From positions 248,001 to 312,000 of the forward strand of contig OZ244935.1 of NCBI GenBank assembly GCA_965222005.1: a stretch of 64,000 bases of DNA. Direction: 5' to 3'. The notes beneath the pieces are model-generated. The model saw nothing but the letters and a program-made list of their open reading frames with translations, had not been told where the DNA came from and ran no database searches. Origin of the DNA: CBDCTM01 sp965222005 (GTDB taxonomy: Bacteria; Bacteroidota; Bacteroidia; Chitinophagales; Saprospiraceae). The position numbers and the translations under genes are program-made. Position 1 is the stretch's first letter. Every line of letters starts with the position of its first letter. Shown here one piece after another: positions 18,173-27,294 of the stretch.

Positions 18173-19288
18173 ATGAGTTCTCCAAATCCTTATCAACAAA
18201 CTTTATGGCTGCATCCCGAAAATGAAAAATGTGTACAGATCATTGATCAGCGTCATTTGCCACATGAGCTGGTAATAGAAGATCTCGACACCGTTACCAC
18301 TGTAGCCACTGCCATCCGCGATATGCACCTACGCGGTGCGCCTTTGATAGGCGTGGCTGCAGCTTATGGTTTGTATTTGGCAGCCATCGAACATGCCCAT
18401 GCCAGTATGTTCGATCAGCAAATCATACATGCTGCCCGCCTGCTCAAGCACACGCGGCCTACCGCCATCAACCTCGCCTGGGCCATCGACCAGCAGCTGG
18501 CGGCTATGCTGGCGGCAGCTCCCGGGCAAAAAATTTCAACAGCTCTGAGCCTGGCACAGCGCTTGCGCAGCGAAAGCATTGAGCGCTGCCGAAGCATCGG
18601 CGAGCATGGCCTTCCCTTGTTACAACAGCTACGCGATCAAAAAGGGGGAAAACCCGTCAATATCCTCACGCATTGCAATGCCGGCTGGCTGGCTTGTATT
18701 GAATACGGTACGGCTACCGCCCCCATTTATCTTGCCCAGCAGCAAGGTATGGATGTGCATGTATGGGTGGACGAAACGCGCCCCCGCAACCAGGGTGCAC
18801 GGCTCACTGCCTGGGAATTGGCACAGGCGGGCGTACCGCATACGATAATTGCGGACAACACGGGCGGGCATTTGATGCAAAGCGGGCAGGTAGATTGTGT
18901 GATTGTAGGAAGTGACCGCACTACCTGTACGGGCGATGTAGCTAATAAGATCGGCACCTATTTAAAGGCTTTGGCTGCGCATGACAATGGAATTCCTTTT
19001 TATGTAGCCCTGCCTTCGTCGAGTATTGATTGGAAATTGCGCAGCGGCCTGGATGAGATTCCGGTGGAACAGCGCAGCGAAGAGGAGGTGAAATACATCA
19101 GCGGGCTCAACGGAAATGACCTCTGCAGGGTGCTGCTGAGCCCCGCCGGCAGCCCGGCAGCCAATTATGCATTCGATATTACGCCCGCCCGACTGGTGAC
19201 GGCACTGATCACAGAAAGAGGCGTTTGCCAGGCCAGTGAGCAAGGGCTACGCAAATTGTTTGGCCATGCTTTGGGGGATTTGATCTGA
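18173..19288 (+). CDS. mtnA: S-methyl-5-thioribose-1-phosphate isomerase
   Basis: 371 residues. It converts methylthioribose-1-phosphate to methylthioribulose-1-phosphate in methionine salvage. Family motifs are present in order: LRGAPLIGVAAAYG (about 46-59), ILTHCNAGW with the catalytic Cys (about 168), VWVDETRPRNQGARLTAWEL, and GSDRTTCTGDVANKIGTY with the catalytic Asp (about 248). The C-terminal FDITPARLVTALITERG is typical. Length is normal. Related eIF2B-like and ribose-1,5-bisphosphate isomerases lack this exact set. The rest of the salvage pathway is not seen except possibly the class II aldolase at 20772. Confidence 0.95.
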   Translation: MSSPNPYQQTLWLHPENEKCVQIIDQRHLPHELVIEDLDTVTTVATAIRDMHLRGAPLIGVAAAYGLYLAAIEHAHASMFDQQIIHAARLLKHTRPTAINLAWAIDQQLAAMLAAAPGQKISTALSLAQRLRSESIERCRSIGEHGLPLLQQLRDQKGGKPVNILTHCNAGWLACIEYGTATAPIYLAQQQGMDVHVWVDETRPRNQGARLTAWELAQAGVPHTIIADNTGGHLMQSGQVDCVIVGSDRTTCTGDVANKIGTYLKALAAHDNGIPFYVALPSSSIDWKLRSGLDEIPVEQRSEEEVKYISGLNGNDLCRVLLSPAGSPAANYAFDITPARLVTALITERGVCQASEQGLRKLFGHALGDLI

Positions 19289-19324
19289 ATGCTTGTAACA
19301 ATATTACAAACAAAAACTTTGGTG

Positions 19325-20767
19325 ATGAAGCAAATCTCTACCCTTTTGACAGTCCAGCTATTGCTTATCACAAGCCTATCTGCTCAACAGTGGGTTGACA
19401 CCTTATACACTTTCCAGACCTACGAAAACCTCGTTTATGGCTCCACTACCGACTTTGCTGGCAATGTCAGACAACTGGCGATGGACATCTCCATACCTGT
19501 GGGTGATACGCCCCCTGATTGTGGCCGACCGCTTCTGGTCACTGTACATGGCGGTGCCTTTTTTGCTGGCGATAAGGCCGCCGGAATGTCAAAACAAATG
19601 CGGATGGATTTCGCGCGAAGGGGTTATACCACCGCTTCTGTCAATTATCGGCTCGGCATGTTCCAGACGCATACCGAAAGGCATTGCAACATCTCGAGCA
19701 TGGGGGCCGAATGGGATTGCCTCAACATGGCTGATACCAGCGAGTGGCACAGGGCATTGTATCGATCCATACAGGATGTGAATGGAGCGATTCGTTATCT
19801 GGTCAACAATGCTTCGGATTATAACATCGATCCGCAAAATATTTTTGTGGCCGGCGAAAGTGCGGGAGGCTTTATAGCTATGGGGGTTGGCTTCATGGAT
19901 GACGAATCGGAAGCAGCTCCTACCCTCACAGGCGCCCTGCCCAATGTAGAGCCGCCTCATTCTATTTACGAAAACCAATGCATTATTAGATATCAGTTGG
20001 ATACTTCCACTGCTTCAATGGACTTGCAGCGGCCCGATCTGGGGCCTTACTATGGCACACTCAACTACCCGGCGACACAAAGCTATCAGATAAAAGGAGT
20101 GGGCAGTTTTGCCGGAGGAGCCTTTGACAATATATTTGCCAGCCACAATACTGTACCTCCAGCCCTGTACATGTTTCATCAACCCAATGACCTTATTGTA
20201 CCCTTCAATTATGGACGAGCTTACGGAGGTTATGCACACTGCGCTACTCAATTTCCCTTCTTTTGCCAATACATTATCAATCGGCCTTTTCTTTACGGTT
20301 CAAAAGGCATCAGCATTTTGATCGACACGATGACAGCCAACGGACAACTCGCCCCTGACTATCTTTTTGAAAGGACAAGCAATAATGCCAATTGTCTTTT
20401 GCAACTTGCCAATCCCGATTTGCAGGGACACAATTTGGACAGCTACTGGCAACGCACCAAAAACATGGCAGCCTTTTTTGCTACCAAAATAGGAGAATGC
20501 GTAGTCACCAATTTTGCATCTCCTGATCTAAATAAACCTCCATTCGCCATCTATCCAAATCCTGCCAACGGCTTTCTCCGCATCGAAATCGGCAAGCTGA
20601 AGTCTGTCCAATTCGAGCTGTACGATCTATACGGCAAAGCACTTATAAGCCACCACTTGAATGAACCGACCAACACCATTGCATTACAAGGATTGCCGGC
20701 GGGCATCTATTTTATTAGCTTGCAGCATCAAAAACAAAGCTTTGTTCAAAAGTTGATAAAAAACTAA
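19325..20767 (+). CDS. Secreted carboxylesterase/lipase-like protein with T9SS type A domain
   Basis: ATG 19325 is preferred because it gives the signal peptide MKQISTLLTVQLLLITSLSA; an upstream start at 19289 would abut mtnA. The body is an alpha/beta hydrolase: VTVHGGAFFAGDK (oxyanion hole, about 74-86) and GESAGG with the nucleophile Ser near 179. The C-terminal 80 residues (FAIYPNPANGFLRIEI to QSFVQKLIKN) are a T9SS type A sorting domain, so the enzyme acts outside the cell. Substrate unknown; esterase of the carboxylesterase-B/BD-FAE type is the likely class. It follows mtnA by 36 bases and precedes the aldolase by 4 bases, so the three may form an operon. Confidence 0.9.
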   Translation: MKQISTLLTVQLLLITSLSAQQWVDTLYTFQTYENLVYGSTTDFAGNVRQLAMDISIPVGDTPPDCGRPLLVTVHGGAFFAGDKAAGMSKQMRMDFARRGYTTASVNYRLGMFQTHTERHCNISSMGAEWDCLNMADTSEWHRALYRSIQDVNGAIRYLVNNASDYNIDPQNIFVAGESAGGFIAMGVGFMDDESEAAPTLTGALPNVEPPHSIYENQCIIRYQLDTSTASMDLQRPDLGPYYGTLNYPATQSYQIKGVGSFAGGAFDNIFASHNTVPPALYMFHQPNDLIVPFNYGRAYGGYAHCATQFPFFCQYIINRPFLYGSKGISILIDTMTANGQLAPDYLFERTSNNANCLLQLANPDLQGHNLDSYWQRTKNMAAFFATKIGECVVTNFASPDLNKPPFAIYPNPANGFLRIEIGKLKSVQFELYDLYGKALISHHLNEPTNTIALQGLPAGIYFISLQHQKQSFVQKLIKN

Positions 20768-20771
20768 TTGC

Positions 20772-21362
20772 TTGGCTGATGAGGGTTACATAAAATTCCA
20801 CTGCCGGTGGACCCCCTCGCCGGCACTGCCTGCCCACCAACTAGCCGGGCTCATCTACTGGCGGCAGCGCCTGTATGATGCCGGCCTCATAGGCGCCTAT
20901 CCGGATGGTGTCGGTTTTGGCAACATCTCCCGCCGGTGGCAGGGGCATCAGTTTGTAATCAGCGGTTCGGCTACCGGTAGGATGCCAGTACTCGGCACGC
21001 AACACTTCGCTTTGGTTACCGATTTCGACATTCCCAACAACAGTTTACAGTGTAAAGGGCCAGTGAAGGCTTCGAGCGAATCGTTGAGCCATGCGGCTGT
21101 TTACCAGGCCTGCCCGGAGGTTGGAGCCGTTGTGCACATCCACAGCCTCGACCTTTGGCAGCACAGCCTCAACTTACTGCCCACTACCGATCCGCTGGCC
21201 CCTTATGGCACACCGGATATGGCTTTAGCGATAGCCGATCTATTGCAAGCGCCATGGCTCCGACATCGGCAAAAGCTGCTGGTAATGGGTGGCCATCGGG
21301 AGGGATTAATTGCTTTTGGTGCAGATGTGGCAGAGGCGGGAAAGGTCGTTTTGGAACGGTAG
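20772..21362 (+). CDS. Class II aldolase/adducin family protein, possibly MtnB-like
   Basis: 196 residues from a TTG start that lies 4 bases after the esterase stop. Fold and motifs are those of class II aldolases: FGNISRR (about 50), the zinc ligands HIHS (His122 and His124) and a further His in GGHREGLIAFG (about 173). The family includes fuculose-phosphate aldolase, ribulose-phosphate epimerase and methylthioribulose-1-phosphate dehydratase (MtnB), which acts right after MtnA. The close linkage to mtnA makes an MtnB-type role attractive, but this is inference; sequence alone does not separate these activities. Confidence 0.75.
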   Translation: MADEGYIKFHCRWTPSPALPAHQLAGLIYWRQRLYDAGLIGAYPDGVGFGNISRRWQGHQFVISGSATGRMPVLGTQHFALVTDFDIPNNSLQCKGPVKASSESLSHAAVYQACPEVGAVVHIHSLDLWQHSLNLLPTTDPLAPYGTPDMALAIADLLQAPWLRHRQKLLVMGGHREGLIAFGADVAEAGKVVLER

Positions 21363-21377
21363 ATACTTTGAGAAGGA

Positions 21378-21557
21378 GTTAGAGCATGTCTAAGAACGTG
21401 TTTGGAATTTACCCTTCGGTGCATTAGTGCAAAATTTAATTCTGTACTTCATTATTTTTCATCGCCATAGCGTGGGCTATGCCTCAAAAAAAGGCTTCGC
21501 CCAAAATTAAATTTTACTACTACTGCTTCCAAAAGCAATTTCCAAACATGCTCTAAC
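21378..21557. repeat. Dispersed inverted repeat element, MITE-like (180 bp)
   Basis: The ends are GTTAGAGCATG at the left and CATGCTCTAAC at the right (11-bp perfect inverted repeat), and the next bases (TTTGGAATTT inside the left, AATTTCCAAA inside the right) continue the match after a short insertion. A related element with GCATGTTGGGAATTT-type ends lies at 55021-55271, also intergenic, and both carry ACCCTTCGG just inside the left end and CCAAAAGCAA near the right. No coding potential. Confidence 0.55.
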
Positions 21558-21593
21558 ACCTATTTTGGAAAAACCTTGTGTAGCTCCACCAAA

Positions 21594-21802
21594 TTAAAAT
21601 GCTCCAATCAACAACTTCCCACTTTGCAATACTTTGTCAGTATTCTTTTGTAAGACTACATAAAAATAAATGGCATTTGGAAGCTCCGGCAATTCAAAAT
21701 AGTGCTCCGCATTGCAGCAGGGAAGCTGTAAAACCAAGGCTTCCTGACCCAACGAATTGTACATTACTACCTCCGTATCATAAGGAAAAAAATGCGTATT
21801 TA
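21594..21802 (-). pseudogene. C-terminal piece of the BNR-propeller T9SS protein, cut off by IS630
   Basis: Once the IS630 element and one TA are removed, the minus-strand frame of the gene starting at 24800 continues through this segment: DHLMINTHFFPYDTEVVMYN then SLGQEALVLQ, FYVVLQKNTDKV and the end GKLLIGAF, stopping at 21594. The segment is the second half of a T9SS type A sorting domain (YNSLGQ is the usual turn). Without it the truncated protein at 22914-24800 cannot be sorted by T9SS. Confidence 0.88.
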
Positions 21803-21855
21803 TACTAATTTGCTATTCTAACAAAGAGTACGTATATTGCGGATAAAAAACAATT

Positions 21856-22272
21856 ATGTACCAAGCAAAATTAAGCAAAACAGAAGAAAAATCTTTGAAA
21901 TCGAGAATAAAAAAGGAGAGAGATGGTAGAATATTAAAACGTTATCAATGCATAATGATGAGCCATGAAGGTATTCAGAATATCCAGATAGCCAAAGTAC
22001 TAGGTGTAAATACTAATACAATAACAGGTTGGGTGAAGCTATATCTGGAAGAGGGACTAGAAAGGTTATCAAAGTTTGATTTTTCAAGAAGAGTATCCTC
22101 GTTAGAAGAGATAAAGTCAGAAATAAAGGACCATGTACAGAACGAATTGGTGAGTACAATGGCAGAGTTAGCAGGCTGGATAAAAGAGACGTATGATCAT
22201 GAAGTTGAGACAAGTTGGCTGGGAAGATGGTGTAAAAAAAACTCAATTTTTCTTTTAAAAAGCCAAGATTAA
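21856..22272 (+). CDS. IS630-family transposase, first frame (helix-turn-helix domain)
   Basis: 138 residues: a basic N-terminus and a winged-helix-type HTH (about 30-75; IQIAKVLGVNTNTITGWVKL) that binds the IS ends. It continues into TMAELAGWIKETYDHEVETS, the second DNA-binding helix typical of the family, then ends at 22270-22272. The slippery heptamer A AAA AAC at 22236-22242, in the correct phase, would shift ribosomes by -1 into the catalytic frame, giving LNFSFKKPRLIPNKPPSE, a normal IS630 linker. A single expressed fusion protein is therefore likely. Confidence 0.85.
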   Translation: MYQAKLSKTEEKSLKSRIKKERDGRILKRYQCIMMSHEGIQNIQIAKVLGVNTNTITGWVKLYLEEGLERLSKFDFSRRVSSLEEIKSEIKDHVQNELVSTMAELAGWIKETYDHEVETSWLGRWCKKNSIFLLKSQD

Positions 22273-22355
22273 TACCAAATAAGCCACCAAGTGAGGTAGC
22301 TCAGAAACAAGTAGTATCTGAGATCAAATCTAGGGTCGAAGGAGGAGAATCGTTA

Positions 22356-22904
22356 GTGATTTTCTTTGATATCGCCCATGTTATACATAGGACTGAACCG
22401 AAAAAGTGCTGGCAAATAAAGGGAAAAGACAATACAATTATAATTAAGTCACCGAGTGGAAGAAAGAGAATAAATATACTGGGTAGTGTTGATGTTCAAT
22501 TAAGGCGTTTTACAATATGGTTAACAGAAGAAAGCTGTGATAGCGATTTGATTTGTCATTTCTTAAATGAGGTAAAGAAGACTTATCGCTGGTCTAGAAA
22601 GAAGTTGTACCTAATGTTGGATAACGCAAAATACAATTTAGCATATGATACTCAAGACCATGCGAATGAAATAGGAATTGAGCTAGATTTTTTACCGGTT
22701 AGTAGTCCAAATTTAAATATCATAGAAAGGTTTTGGAAATTTTTAAAACAACGAGTTTGCAAAAATAAGTACTATGAAAAATTTGAGGACTTGGTAGCTG
22801 CTATAAGTGAATTTATCAAGAACTTGGATATTTACGACAAAGAATTAAAGGCACTGTTGAACCTGAATTTTGAGATAATTAAACCAGAGTTAAATCATTG
22901 TTAA
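22356..22904 (+). CDS. IS630-family transposase, second frame (DDE catalytic domain)
   Basis: The catalytic frame is open well before its first usable start (from about 22240), consistent with -1 frameshift expression from the first frame. Catalytic residues: FFDIAH (first Asp; most relatives have DE here), YLMLDNAKYN (second Asp, about residue 87) and LPVSSPNLNIIERFWKFLKQ (the terminal Glu). The DDE spacing is normal for IS630. The Ile after the first Asp is unusual. It is otherwise intact, so the element may still be active. Confidence 0.88.
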   Translation: MIFFDIAHVIHRTEPKKCWQIKGKDNTIIIKSPSGRKRINILGSVDVQLRRFTIWLTEESCDSDLICHFLNEVKKTYRWSRKKLYLMLDNAKYNLAYDTQDHANEIGIELDFLPVSSPNLNIIERFWKFLKQRVCKNKYYEKFEDLVAAISEFIKNLDIYDKELKALLNLNFEIIKPELNHC

Positions 22905-22913
22905 AAGCACATT

Positions 22914-24800
22914 TTAGTATATCATCAAGTGATCGCAGGAAGGGTTGGGATATAATTCAATCTTGTGTTCAGCTTTTTCAATTTCTCTGCTACTTGTCAG
23001 GTAAGGATCAAAAACATCGGATTTATAAAGCCCATTTTTACCCAAATACACTACATTCTTGTACGTCAGATAGGTTCTCCCATACAAGTTGATATCCAAA
23101 GGATTCCACGTCCGGAGTGTATCAGTAGAAACATACAAACCTTTGTTTCCCCAAAAGGAAAAATATTTATTTTTATTTTTAAAAAAATGGATATCTGTAC
23201 TGCCTAGCTCTATGTCAAAAGCATTGATTGGAGGTAACCCAACAGAAGAGGAGGCAGTCCAGCTTATTCCATCTGAAGAAACGAATAGTTCAGCCAATCC
23301 ACTTTGGTTACTTGCAACAGCAAACAATTTATCCTGCGCAGGAAACAGTTTCACCAACTGAAATTGTACTTCCAACTGATTCCAGGTTTCTCCAACATTA
23401 TCGGAATAAAAATATTTATTGCTGAAAGAAATGAAATGCTTATTTTTAAATTCTATCAAAGCGTTGTTTGATGAACCCAAATTTGCCACTTTCCAAGTAT
23501 TCCCTTTGTCTGCTGAAGTTAAAATGTTGAACTGTGAAAACACGTACAGTTCGTCACCTAAAACCTTGACATTATCAACATACCAGGTTTCTCCATTAGC
23601 CATTGGAGTAATCGAATCCCAGTTTATCCCGCCATCCTGAGAGAAATAAAAATAGTCGTCATAGTCTTTATAGGTAACTACCCACCCATTTTCGCTAGCA
23701 TCTATCTTCTGATATTGAAATACCGACCGAGGCAGATCAGATTTATTATTCCAGGCATTTGTCGTCACATTGTATGAAAAAACCCCATTCCCACATGCCG
23801 TCCAAATTTGATCTTTCGCAGCAGACAAATCATAAATTACGCCTTTACTATACCCCTCGTTATTCTCAACGAGCTGGCTTAAAGCATTATCCCATCTAAA
23901 AATGCCTTTGTTATAAGCAGTACTGATAAATTGCCCCTTAAATCCTGTGAATTTCAGCAGCAGAGGGTTTTCACTGCGATCTGAAATCATTTCCCAGGAA
24001 TTGCCAAAATCATCAGACCTAAACAGATCACGTGAATACAAGTAAACCTCATTACCGGTTACAGCTAGCTTGGAAGAAATATTCAGTTGGGGTATTTCAA
24101 AGTTACTCCAAGTAGCTCCGAAATCATTTGAGTAAAACACATTTTCTTCTCCTGATACAAATATGCTCTCATTTATAACCTGAACATCGGATATATAGTC
24201 ATTAAAATCCTGGACAGGAGGAGAAATATTTTTCCAATTTTCTCCATTTTGATCTGTATGCCATAATGCTGAAGAGTTACTCAAAAATATTCGATCATCA
24301 AACGAATACAAGTCATGGCCATACTCAAAAGGAGGACTTACCGAACTCCAGGTTTCTCCATCATTGGCAGACTGAAATAATAAACTATAATTGCCCTGAG
24401 CAATATAAATCCCATGCGAACAAACAGCAATACTTCCGTGATAAGTAATACTGGATGGGATGCCTTTTATTTCCCAACTTTGGCCATTATTCTTGCTCAA
24501 CCTGATTCTCATAATACCGGATGAGTCTCTAAATAAATTAACAATCCGATCATCATCCACTCCGCAAAGGTATCCGACTTCCTGATTTAATTTTTCCCAA
24601 CTTACCCCGTCGTTGCTACGAAATAAAAAATCACCCGAAGGAATAAAAGCATACGAACTATTAGAATAAACAAAGGCGATACCCCCACCAGGGGCTCCAC
24701 CAGGAGGGCCATCAGTATGCACCCACTGGTACTCGTTTTGGCCGATTGATGTTTTAATCAACACCAATGCAATTATTCCAAATAATGTTATTCTTTTCAT
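22914..24800 (-). pseudogene. BNR/Vps10-like beta-propeller T9SS protein, 3' end cut off by IS630
   Basis: ATG 24800 starts a signal peptide (MKRITLFGIIALVLIKTSIG). About 590 residues of Asp-box/BNR-like repeats follow, with motifs such as FRSNDGVSWEKL, FYSNDFGATWSNF, YYFSQDGGINWDSI and YFYSDNVGETWNQL, as in sortilin-type or YCF48-like propellers. The frame reaches the start of a type A sorting domain (IELYPNPSCDHLMI) and then enters the IS630 element, ending at 22914 with two foreign codons. The remainder is at 21594-21802. The surviving product could be secreted to the periplasm but would lack the T9SS signal. Confidence 0.9.
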
Positions 24801-24832
24801 TATCTACATTTTTTTGGGTCTTAGCTGTGTTT

Positions 24833-24945
24833 TTATTTTACAACAATGATACGGCGGTGTCTAGAATTAATTTGCTTTTGTTTAAATATGACGTAGTATA
24901 GCCCACTTTCTACTAAATTGATCTGAAAAGTATTACTCTCTTTAT
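24833..24945 (-). pseudogene. C-terminal end of a T9SS protein, separated by IS4 copy 2 and a MITE
   Basis: On the minus strand this segment reads KESNTFQINLVESGLYYVIF then KQKQINSRHRRIIVVK and stops at 24833. This is the final strand set of a type A sorting domain. It joins in frame to GQLIKKIDI at 26443 when IS4 copy 2 (24946-26270), the MITE-like element (26280-26442) and one copy of each duplicated target are removed. It lies 33 bases upstream of the BNR-propeller gene start. Confidence 0.85.
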
Positions 24946-25006
24946 CAATAGTTCGGTAATTTTTTAAAGATTTTTCCGAATAAAAAAGGAAGCATAAATT
25001 TGTGGT

Positions 25007-25159
25007 ATGCGAACACCAACAAAGAATGCTTCCAGTAAGAGCCAGGCTCTCGTGGAAAAGATAGTAAATAAAATGGAAGGCTTAAAAAAGCCTCGAAAAA
25101 TTTTTTATGATTTCGGTCATTGTTTTGTTTTTGTCAATGCGAGGTCGGTATACTTTTAA
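25007..25159 (+). CDS. N-terminal reading frame of IS4-family transposase (copy 2)
   Basis: Same 50-codon frame as in copy 1, from ATG 25007, out of frame with the catalytic body because of the same A5T6 run. It corresponds to the first roughly 33 residues of the intact copy-3 transposase. Confidence 0.6.
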   Translation: MRTPTKNASSKSQALVEKIVNKMEGLKKPRKIFYDFGHCFVFVNARSVYF

Positions 25160-26252
25160 AGGAATGGAGCGATATGGTCAAAAAAACGAGAAGACCTTTC
25201 GTCTGCAGTTTGAGTCGATGTTTGACTTTTTGTCCTTTAATTCAAGCCTTTGCCTGGATAATTTGTCAGATGAACGAATACTGGCTTTTGATCCATCCTA
25301 TCTTCCCAAAAGTGGGAAACATACTCCTGGTAAAGGCAATTATTGGAGTGGTACTTTGGGCAGAGCCGTTCCCGGTTTGGAGATAGCAGGACTAGGGGTA
25401 GTAGATTTGCATTATAATACAGCCTTTCATCTGGAAGCTGTTCAAACACCATCCATACCCGACCTCCAAGCAGAAGGTAAAACACTGACAGACCACTATG
25501 CGGATTTGATTATCGAACGAGCCCCAAAATTGGAAGTGTTTTCTAAGTATTTAGCTGTAGATGGCTATTTCTATAAACAAAAGTTTATCGACCCAATAAA
25601 AGAATATACTTCTTTGGAGATCATTAGCAAACTTCCTAAAAATGCAAATCTCAGATACCTTTATAAAGGCCCCAAACGCAAAGGAAGAGGACGCCCTAAA
25701 AAGTATGATGGGAAGGTAAATATGAAAAAGATTGACAAACGCAAGTTTAGACAAGTTTATCAAGATGAACAAGTAATCCTTTATGAACTTGTCGTTTGGA
25801 CGATGCATTTGAAAAGAAAAATAAAGGTGGCTTATGCAGAATTTCTGGATGAAGGAAAACCAACTAACCGAACGGCTTTTTTCTTTTCCACTGACCTGGA
25901 TCTATCTGCAAAAGACATCTATCGATTTTACAAATCCCGATTCCAAATCGAATTTTTGTTCAGAGATGCTAAGCAGTTCACCGGACTTACTCACTGTCAG
26001 GCAAGAAGTGAAAACAAGATTCATTTTCACGTTAACACGTCTTTATCCGCTGTGAGTGTGGCAAAGGCAGCTCACTATTTGGACCGTGAGGAAAAGGAAT
26101 TTAAAAGTTTTTCCATCGCCGATATAAAGACCTCGTATTTCAATGAACTTATGCTTGATTTATTTTTATCAAACTTTGAAATCGACCCTGAGTTGGCAAA
26201 AAATAAACACGCAATCAACCGTATACTGGATTTTGGCAAAATTGCCTCTTAA
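25107..26252 (+). CDS. IS4-family DDE transposase, copy 2
   Basis: The 381-residue frame is identical to copy 1, with AFDPSYLPKSGKHTPG, LAVDGYF and the YREK segment YKSRFQIEFLFRDAK intact. Identity of the two copies together with different target duplications shows that one came from the other by transposition, not by duplication of the surrounding DNA. The N-terminus is in the 25007 frame. Confidence 0.9.
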   Translation: MISVIVLFLSMRGRYTFKGMERYGQKNEKTFRLQFESMFDFLSFNSSLCLDNLSDERILAFDPSYLPKSGKHTPGKGNYWSGTLGRAVPGLEIAGLGVVDLHYNTAFHLEAVQTPSIPDLQAEGKTLTDHYADLIIERAPKLEVFSKYLAVDGYFYKQKFIDPIKEYTSLEIISKLPKNANLRYLYKGPKRKGRGRPKKYDGKVNMKKIDKRKFRQVYQDEQVILYELVVWTMHLKRKIKVAYAEFLDEGKPTNRTAFFFSTDLDLSAKDIYRFYKSRFQIEFLFRDAKQFTGLTHCQARSENKIHFHVNTSLSAVSVAKAAHYLDREEKEFKSFSIADIKTSYFNELMLDLFLSNFEIDPELAKNKHAINRILDFGKIAS

Positions 26253-26279
26253 TTTTTTACCGGACTATTGTTTATCTAT

Positions 26280-26442
26280 GAACTGATTTAAACTTTTCTA
26301 ATGGTTTGCGGCTCCAGCCCTTATAGAACCTGACTTCTTTCCTTTTATCGTCCGTACCATACAGGTACGCACTCAAAAAGAGAAATCGCCAGAACCTACA
26401 ATGGCCAAGCCTCAACAACAATACAATAGTTTAAATCAGTTC
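26280..26442. mobile_element. MITE-like element (163 bp) with 15-bp terminal inverted repeats
   Basis: The left end is GAACTGATTTAAACT and the right end is its exact complement AGTTTAAATCAGTTC. TAT lies on both sides (26277-26279 and 26443-26445) as a 3-bp target duplication. The interior has no coding frame. Removing the element with one TAT restores the reading frame of the T9SS protein at 26443-27285. A full-length parent transposon is not in the window. Confidence 0.75.
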
Positions 26443-27285
26443 TATATCAATTTTTTTTATCAGTTGTCCTAGAGCATCATAAATAGTTACTTTTCCTGAA
26501 ACCCCCTCCTTTACACTTAAGGTAAACCTACCAGAACTCGGATTAGGGTTGATGCTAAGCTGGCCGTTATCAAGCGTATTTTTCATACCTCCTCCACTAC
26601 CTTGCGAAACATCTTGCATACTAAAATACATTTCTTCTGGATAACAATTTCCATCTTGATCAACCGCACTAAAATAGACGCAGTTAGGCAATGCACTGCG
26701 AGCCTGATAAACAGCGAGGCCACCATTGGCTGGGCATTGACTGGCAATGGCCAACAATTGATCAACTTGATCCGTATCAAAAACTCCTTGTTGATATAGT
26801 TGAGCTTCAAGAGAAAGTTGATTAACAGTTTTTAAATTGTTCTCCCAAATACTATTTGTTTCAATACTATTATTTAATTGTAAGGCATTGGTCAAACCGA
26901 ATACAACCCCATCAAGATAATCACTATTCAAAGCAAGAATCTCTTCATCGAGCGCGATCCATTGATCAACTAAGTTTTCTTTTGCCAGGAAGGCAGATTC
27001 CAGGGCTATTTCGTCTGAAGTCGTGTCAATGATACTTTCAATATCAATTAATTGATTGAGTAGAAAATTTCTACTTTGGTGTTTCACTTCACTTTGATTT
27101 AATAAAATTGTATCAGCACTTATTCCATCATTAATTGCTCGCATAACTGTATAGAAATGATGAACAGAAGAATTTTGCAGATTGATAATAAAATTTTGGA
27201 ATGCCGGATTTGTCGCTATCCACTCGGGATGGAGGGGTTCATGGTCGAGGCGAAGGAGCAGCTCGAGACTCAATAAATGCAACAA
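26443..27285 (-). pseudogene. T9SS type A protein, N-terminus missing and C-terminus split
   Basis: The frame opens with a TTG at 27285 and has no signal peptide, so the true N-terminus appears to be lost: the sequence upstream belongs to an unrelated DUF4190-like fragment. The body is helical and acidic (for example QLIDIESIIDTTSDEIALES), contains a Cys-bearing region (ASQCPANGGLAVYQARSALP), and then enters a sorting domain (LSINPNPSSGRFTLSV ... TIYDALGQLIKKIDI). The next codons (IELI and stop) come from the MITE. The last strands are at 24833-24945. Function unknown; it resembles no named enzyme. Confidence 0.85.
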
Positions 27286-27294
27286 ATAATATCA

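Larger units (their letters stand above)
21803..22919 (+). mobile_element. IS630-family insertion sequence (1117 bp)
   Basis: Terminal inverted repeats of about 22 bp with mismatches begin TACTAATTTGCT at the left and end AGCACATTTTAGTA at the right. The flanks are TA at 21801-21802 and TA at 22920-22921, the dinucleotide target duplicated by IS630/Tc1-mariner elements. It carries two overlapping frames that together make one transposase. The insertion interrupts a T9SS gene on the opposite strand. Confidence 0.9.
24946..26270 (+). mobile_element. IS4-family insertion sequence, copy 2 (1325 bp)
   Basis: Appears base-for-base identical to copy 1, including the frameshift in the A5T6 run. The ends are CAATAGTTCGGTAA and TTACCGGACTATTG. 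The flanking duplication is TTTAT (24941-24945 and 26271-26275), or TTTATC if the terminal C is counted as target. The target is a T9SS gene on the other strand, only 9 bases from a MITE-like insertion. Confidence 0.93.
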
